Part shown: in pieces, positions 59,496 through 64,000 of the stretch | Numbering within the stretch: the first letter of the stretch is position 1 | How the letters are laid out: every line of letters starts with the position of its first letter | Assembly (NCBI RefSeq): GCF_000829195.1 | Contig: NZ_AP013294.1 | Span: forward strand, 1,747,001 to 1,811,000 | Source of the DNA: Bacillus sp. OxB-1 | GTDB lineage: Bacteria > Bacillota > Bacilli > Bacillales_A > Planococcaceae | Direction: 5' to 3' | Length of the DNA stretch: 64,000 nt | Position numbers and translations under genes: made by a program | The notes under the pieces: model-generated | Databases searched by the model: none | What the model was told of the DNA's origin: nothing | Seen by the model: only the letters and a program-made list of their open reading frames with translations

Positions 59496-59660
59496 TATTT
59501 CACGTCTGTTCCTATTGACTTTATTTTCGGACTACTATATATTAGATGGGAACAAGTGTTCTTACGTTAATTATCAAGAAATGGAGGTGCCCCGCCTGTG
59601 AAGATGTTATAATGAATCATAATTGATCGTCCGGACAGAAAAATAGAAGGAGGAACGGGG

Positions 59661-60011
59661 ATGAACCATGAGTTGAAAGATATGCTGCAATCGGTTGTCC
59701 AAGAAGCACTAGCCCCACTGAATGGTCGCTTTGACAAGCTGGAGTCACGTTTCGATAATCTTGAAACGCGCTTTGACAAGCTCGAAGCGAGAATTGATAA
59801 TTTGGAAAACGAGATGAACACAAGATTTTCCGCAGTGGATGCAAAATTGGCTTCCATTTCGGAACAGGTCGCCAAAAATTCGGAGGATATTGCAGAGCTA
59901 CGTGAACAGATGACTTCTTATCAAGGGTTACCGGAGAACGTCGAAATGCTGAACCAGAAAGTGAGTGCGCTTGAATTGGATGTTAAGGTGCTAAAGAAAG
60001 CAATCAGTTGA
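59661..60011 (+). CDS. Coiled-coil protein with heptad repeats
   Basis: A 116-residue helical protein. The run FDKLESRFDNLETRFDKLEA followed by RIDNLENEM is four 7-residue repeats. The end AELREQMTSYQGLPENVEML also forms a coil. It resembles the protein at 45.4 kb in plan. AGGAGG precedes ATG. A terminator follows. Function unknown. Confidence 0.7.
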   Translation: MNHELKDMLQSVVQEALAPLNGRFDKLESRFDNLETRFDKLEARIDNLENEMNTRFSAVDAKLASISEQVAKNSEDIAELREQMTSYQGLPENVEMLNQKVSALELDVKVLKKAIS

Positions 60012-60039
60012 AACAGCTGGAGAGGGGGAAGACAAGGTC

Positions 60040-60086
60040 AAAAAAAGCCAAGCATAGCCTTTCGGACGGTCATGCTTGGCTTTTTT
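60040..60086. terminator. Bidirectional terminator between convergent genes
   Basis: AAAAAAGCCAAGCAT and ATGCTTGGCTTTTTT arms with A and T runs on both sides, serving the coiled-coil gene and yqeY. Confidence 0.9.
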
Positions 60087-60091
60087 GCTCA

Positions 60092-60529
60092 TCAGTTTTG
60101 CAAATACTCCTTCACCACCCGCGAAACGACCTTCCCTTCCGCACGTCCGCCGACTTCTTTCATGAGCAGCCCGACCGCTTGCCCCATAGGCATGTCTTTC
60201 GTGATGCCGAGTGATTGGATAAGGGCTTTTAATTCGTCCTCGGTCAGTTGTTTCGGCAAATATTGCTCAATGATGGAGATTTTCGCTTGTTCGATTTCGA
60301 CAATGTCGTCCCGGCCTGCCTTTTGTGCTTCTTCCAACGATTGTTTTGTCTGTTTCAGCTCGCGTTGGACGATCTTGATCTCTTCTTCCTCCGTTAATTC
60401 GCGTTTCTGTCCGATTTCCTCATTCTGTAGGCCCGCCCGCAGCAGGTTAACGACGCCTTTCTTCGTCTGATCCTTCTCTTTCATCGCCGTTTTCATGTCG
60501 GCGAGCAGTCTTTCCTTCAGTGTAGCCAT
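60092..60529 (-). CDS. yqeY: GatB/YqeY domain protein
   Basis: A 145-residue YqeY protein: LKERLLADMKTAMKEKDQTK, VVNLLRAGLQNEEI, YLPKQLTEDELKALIQSL and PMGQAVGLLMKEVGGRAEGK are typical. The domain resembles the tail of GatB of the tRNA amidotransferase and is thought to bind tRNA. ATG 60529 follows GAGGGGA at a normal distance. rpsU, its usual neighbour, is not seen in this window. Confidence 0.92.
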   Translation of the reverse strand: MATLKERLLADMKTAMKEKDQTKKGVVNLLRAGLQNEEIGQKRELTEEEEIKIVQRELKQTKQSLEEAQKAGRDDIVEIEQAKISIIEQYLPKQLTEDELKALIQSLGITKDMPMGQAVGLLMKEVGGRAEGKVVSRVVKEYLQN

Positions 60530-60703
60530 CGTCTGGTCCCCTCGTCTCTTTTTTTTATACTGGAACATTATACAAGATATTTTCGGTTTTATTCAGCAAT
60601 AAACCTCATCTTATCTAGTTTAGCCTGTCCGATTTGGATTAAAACCATAGGAGGAATACATTCCGCCCAAGCCGAATAAGAACGGATAAGGAGGGATGAG
60701 ATA

Positions 60704-61066
60704 ATGACATCCATTGAACAGGGAAGCACGGAAGTGAAGCAAGGGCAGCTGATCGAAACGCCGGTGAAGACGATATTCAAGAAGTTTGCAGACCAGAAAG
60801 ACGTATCCCTCGTCTATGGCGAACCAGTGGAACTGGGCTTGAAAAAGGTCGTTCCGGTTGCAAAAGTGAGGTACGCGGTCGGAGGCGGGGGCGACGGTTC
60901 GGGTGGTGAAGGAGGGGGAGGGGGCTTTAATATCACTCCCGTAGGCGTTTATGAAATCACCCCTGAAGACGTGAAATTCAAGTCGACACACGATTTGAAG
61001 ATGATTGTGGCCATGACGGTATGTACTCTAGGGTTATTTTGGGCTTTGCGGATGTCGAAGAGATAG
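60704..61066 (+). CDS. ytfJ: YtfJ/GerW-family sporulation protein
   Basis: A 120-residue protein. LIETPVKTIFKKFADQKDVS begins the family domain. KVRYAVGGGGDGSGGEGGGG is a glycine-rich loop, followed by GFNITPVGVYEITPEDVKF. A final hydrophobic stretch (MIVAMTVCTLGLFWALRM) could anchor it in a membrane. YtfJ is made in the forespore and is linked to germination in Bacillus. AAGGAGGG precedes ATG. It is evidence for spore formation in the host. Confidence 0.88.
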   Translation: MTSIEQGSTEVKQGQLIETPVKTIFKKFADQKDVSLVYGEPVELGLKKVVPVAKVRYAVGGGGDGSGGEGGGGGFNITPVGVYEITPEDVKFKSTHDLKMIVAMTVCTLGLFWALRMSKR

Positions 61067-61092
61067 GCTCTTTTTGACAGGGATGAAAGCTG

Positions 61093-61133
61093 AAAATCTC
61101 GCCAATCAACTATCAGATTTGGCGAGATTTTTT
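61093..61133 (+). terminator. Terminator after ytfJ
   Basis: AAATCTCGCCA and TGGCGAGATTT arms with a 15-base loop and T-rich tail. Confidence 0.88.
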
Positions 61134-61165
61134 ATTTGCTCATCCTTGTTATTCCCGATGGACAA

Positions 61166-61692
61166 GGTGTCACAGTGGATTGACCTGAGGGGGTGCCAGT
61201 TTCCGGGGGTGTGCGAGTTTTGGTGCGGGGTGCCCCAGTTTCACCCCAGGGTGTACGAGTTCGCCCTGAGGGTGTGCAGGTTTCACCGGGGTGTGCGAGT
61301 TTTGGTGCGGGGTGCCCCAGTTTCCTCCCAGGGTGTACGAGTTCGCCCTGAGGGTGTGCCAGTTTCCCCAGGGTATGCGAGTTTTGGTGCGGGGTGCCCC
61401 AGTTTCCTCCCAAGGTGTACGAGTTCGCCCTGAGGGTGTGCCAGTTTCCTCGGGGTGTGCGAGTTTTAGGGCAGGGTGCCGCAGTTTCAACCCAGGGTGT
61501 ACGAGTTCACCCTGAGGGTGTGCCAGTTTCCCCGGGGTGTGCGAGTTTTAGAGCAGGGTGCCTCAGTTTCCTCCCAAGGTGTACGAGTTCGCCCTGAGGG
61601 TGTGCCAGTTTCCCCGGGGTGTGCGAGTTTTAGAGCAGGGTGCCTCAGTTTCCTCCCAAGGTGTACGAGTTCGCCCTGAAGGTGTGCCAGTT
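61166..61692. repeat. Large tandem array with an 82-bp higher-order repeat
   Basis: About six cycles of four subunits: GTGTGCGAGTTTTAGAGCAG (21 bp), GTGCCTCAGTTTCCTCCCAA (21), GTGTACGAGTTCGCCCTGAG (21) and GTGTGCCAGTTTCCCCGGG (19), total 82 bp. Later cycles are nearly identical; earlier ones drift. The 82-bp step shifts frame each cycle, so the overlapping open frames seen on both strands are artefacts. It ends one base before the stop codon of the MBL gene. Confidence 0.92.
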
Positions 61693-61693
61693 C

Positions 61694-62653
61694 CTATCCC
61701 TCAACCCTCTTCGCACTCTTCTCCAAGTAATTCACAATTCCCATCGCGCTGACATCCATGTCGAGTTCGATCATCTTATATGCCCGATGATCATCCGGAA
61801 CGCCGAGCTCCCGGAGGTGGGTGCGGACCCGGGTTAATATGCGTTCTGTCAAGGCAGCGTGTCCTTCTCTTTTGGCGGCTGCCGCCTTGGCCTCTTCCAT
61901 GAATACCCCGAGCCACTCGGACACTTGGTGCAATGTTTCATTGGGCGATGTGCTTGCCCCGAAATGACCGAAGTAGATGACATCTGGATTTTTAGCCATG
62001 AAACGGTCGATGGCCTGCTGCATCTTGTCCGGGTCGAACTGGTTTGGCGATGTGGACGGCGGGAAGAATGCCACTCCGTCTTGTATCAACGGTTCATAGC
62101 GGATGCCTGCTGTGTCGCCGATGAATATGCCGTTGCTGACCGGGTCGTAAATGCTGATATGGTGGTTGGCGTGCCCTGGCGTATCCCAGAACTCCAGCGT
62201 GCAAGCTTCCCCGATCTTCAGCGTATCGCCTTCGGTCATTTCCAAGATCCGGTCTTCCGGGATCGGGACAACCGGATCGAATAGTTCGTCAAACCGCTCT
62301 CCGTAGACGGCCCGGGCTCCTGCCACCAACCGGCTTGGGTCCGCCAGATGGCGTGCGCCTCTAGGATGAACGACGGCTTTGGCGTTCGGGCATTCCGTCA
62401 TGAGCAGCCCTGCCCCGCCTGAATGGTCCAAGTGGACGTGTGTTGCGATGATATATTTGATCTGATCCAACGAGATCCCCAGCGTTTCTAACCCCTTTTT
62501 AACATGAGGAATCGACGTGCTCGGCCCTGTATCGACCAGTGTGATATCTTCCTCCATGATGACGTATGTCCCCGTGCGTTCCTCCAAGCCGAGGTCGAAT
62601 CCATCCAATATGTAGATCCGGTCGTCCAGCTTGATCGGTGCTTTTTGCTGCAT
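61694..62653 (-). CDS. MBL-fold metallo-hydrolase
   Basis: A 319-residue protein. The metal-binding motif is THVHLDHSGGAG; further ligands are in WDTPGHANHHISIYD and FIGDTAGIRYEP, and the last His probably in YFGHFGAS. It may be a lactonase- or glyoxalase-like hydrolase; the substrate is not evident. GGGGGG precedes ATG. The stop codon directly abuts the tandem array. Confidence 0.9.
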   Translation of the reverse strand: MQQKAPIKLDDRIYILDGFDLGLEERTGTYVIMEEDITLVDTGPSTSIPHVKKGLETLGISLDQIKYIIATHVHLDHSGGAGLLMTECPNAKAVVHPRGARHLADPSRLVAGARAVYGERFDELFDPVVPIPEDRILEMTEGDTLKIGEACTLEFWDTPGHANHHISIYDPVSNGIFIGDTAGIRYEPLIQDGVAFFPPSTSPNQFDPDKMQQAIDRFMAKNPDVIYFGHFGASTSPNETLHQVSEWLGVFMEEAKAAAAKREGHAALTERILTRVRTHLRELGVPDDHRAYKMIELDMDVSAMGIVNYLEKSAKRVEG

Positions 62654-62874
62654 TTTACAACCCCCCAGTTGAATTGATACTTTCCACTCCTCCTTAACTC
62701 ATTTTCGACAATTTGGAAGGATTCTCCTTGTTTTGTGACGAAAATTAGACGGTGGTAGGTCATTTAGGTTACATATTCGTAAAATATTCGTTGTATTTCA
62801 ACATAATTAGTATAATAGATATAACATTCCGAGTAATTCCATAGATGGATGATAATGGAGAGAGAGGGGATTTC

Positions 62875-64000
62875 GTGAACAGTCTATTGAGCGTATTCCG
62901 TAAGAGGAAAGAAGGGTTTCTCGAAACGGGCAAGCCGCTTGTCGTGACGATGCAGTTGGAGGCAGGGCAGATGACGAAGCAGGCCAAGTTGATCGGATTG
63001 TCTGAAGAGGATTTGCAGGTCCTGAGGCGTATGAAGCCGATCATCGCCTCGCACTTGCCGGATATGGTGGACAAGTTCTATAGGAAGTTATTGGAGGTGC
63101 CTCTGTTGGAATCGATTATCTTCCGGCATAGTTCACCGGAACGGCTGATCGGGAAGCTTATACACATCTGACTGTAATGCTGGATGGAAAGATCGATGAT
63201 GCGTATATCCAGCAACGGATGACGATTGCGCGGGTCCATTATGAGATCGGACTCGACCCGCAATGGTATATCGGGGCTTTCCAGCTGTTGCAGGACGCGT
63301 TCTTGCAATGTTTGCAGGAGAAAGAGGACGACCCGCAGGAGATGTACCGCTCCATGCAAGCACTTACGAAAATATTTAATTTCGAGCAGCAATTGGTGTT
63401 GGAAGAATATCATAAAAGCTACCTGCGAGGCATAGCGGACGAAAATGCGAAAGTGCGAACGGAAGTGAAGGAACGGATCGGGGCTACGAGTGGAGATCTT
63501 GTGACAATCAGCGAGGAGACACAAGCGTCGATGGAGGAGCTGATTGCCAGCAGCAATGAGGTGGCAGCGACAGTGCAGCAGACGAAAGAACAATCGACAG
63601 TCACGCAAGAGTTGGCACGTGAAGGCTATACGCAAATGGAATCGCTGCATGAGAAGATGATGCAGATAAAAAAGAGTGCGAGTGACATGCAGCGAATCAT
63701 GGGGCAGTTGGATTTATCGTCGAAGGAAATCCAAAATGTGATTACGATTGTACGGACGATTGCGGACCAGACCAATTTGCTGTCATTGAACTCGGGCATC
63801 GAAGCGGCAAGAGCGGGAGCATACGGGAAAGGCTTTGCGGTCGTCGCGGAGGAAATCAGAAAGTTGGCGGATGAGACGAAACAGTCGATCGGGCAGATTA
63901 CGGATTTGATTCAACGTAATGGAGGGTATATCGGCAACGCTTTGGAAACACTTGCGGAAATGCAGGAGCGGATAGTGGAAGGAAGCGAAGACTCGGAGGG
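62875..64000 (+). pseudogene. hemAT: HemAT-type heme aerotaxis receptor, frameshifted and cut by the window end
   Basis: Frame 1 (GTG 62875 to 63171) encodes a protoglobin start: [52 protein letters not shown]. From about 63150 the homology continues in another frame: [39 protein letters not shown] (likely heme His region), then the receptor signalling part [20 protein letters not shown] and [20 protein letters not shown]. That second frame stays open to base 64000. One missing base near 63150 explains both. As read, only 99 residues are made. A sequencing error is possible. Confidence 0.88.

Larger units (their letters stand above)
57392..59496 (-). mobile_element. IS1182-family insertion sequence
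   Basis: Perfect 14-bp inverted repeats GAAAAGGGGCTGTC (57392-57405) and GACAGCCCCTTTTC (59483-59496) bound the element. It carries one transposase gene. The upstream side holds a Bacillales intergenic repeat (59270-59412) and a 55-base palindrome (59441-59495), so the right end is more complex than usual. No target duplication could be confirmed. Confidence 0.8.

Noticed and set aside
61166-61692. CRISPR array or phage attachment site
   Set aside because: Continuous tandem units without unique spacers, and no integrase in the window.
61170-61837. Many overlapping open frames on both strands in the 61.2 kb array
   Set aside because: They are spaced exactly 82 bp apart and are images of the repeat, not genes.

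Overview
The window reads as chromosomal DNA of a low-to-mid G+C, motile, naturally competent, spore-forming member of the Bacillales, most likely Planococcaceae (Sporosarcina-like). The reasons are a Bacillus-type degV-comFA-comFC-yvyF-flgM-flgN-flgK-flgL-yviE-fliW-csrA-hag gene order, a ComK homologue, a YtfJ/GerW-type spore protein, a HemAT-type aerotaxis receptor, strong AGGAGG ribosome binding sites and SigD-type promoters (TAAA-N15-CCGATAT). This assignment is inference from gene content; no rRNA or marker gene is present.

Layout. 1-17 kb is mostly core: the end of an acyl-CoA synthetase gene; an ECF sigma factor operon with a membrane protein, an ABC ATPase and two permeases (SigY-operon-like); an AbrB/RelE-type toxin-antitoxin pair; a YuxL-like S9 peptidase; an SF0329-family protein; an ABC exporter with its TetR repressor and a pair of 15-bp operators; aspartase; a displaced comFB; a divergent flagellin-paralogue/FliS-like pair between facing SigD -10 elements; and an enoyl-CoA hydratase. 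17-28.7 kb is the competence/flagellar block from degV to hag. It is broken by REP-like palindromes, a small unknown gene and a Phd/ParE-type toxin-antitoxin module between yviE and fliW. The fliD-fliS genes normally found after hag are absent. The hag reading frame is interrupted by a group I intron, and a second group I intron core with a duplicated flagellin C-terminal exon follows.

29-59.5 kb is an accessory island: a DUF4365-like protein, a free-standing LAGLIDADG endonuclease, a small coiled-coil protein and a channel-like membrane protein, a class C group II intron with a frameshifted reverse transcriptase, a PstI/BsuBI-type restriction-modification pair, a TRAP transporter with a fumarylacetoacetase-type hydrolase, a cyclase and a TrmB regulator, two DndB-like (DGQHR) proteins, comK, a complete type II Wadjet operon (jetABCD) and an IS1182-family element inserted at the very 3' end of jetD. 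59.6-64 kb returns to core-like genes: a coiled-coil protein, yqeY, ytfJ, an MBL-fold hydrolase and a frameshifted hemAT cut by the window end.

Two signals stand out. First, six intergenic arrays with 20-21 bp periods lie just 3' of genes. Their unit sequences mostly differ, but two of them (8.6 kb and 61.2 kb) share the same higher-order layout of 21+21+21+19 = 82 bp. Second, the hag locus has tandem group I introns plus an alternative C-terminal exon, so a full-length flagellin can only be made after splicing. Defence (R-M, Wadjet, possibly the DndB-like pair and DUF4365 protein) and competence (comK, comFA/FC/FB) genes occur together, which suggests a cell that both imports and polices foreign DNA.
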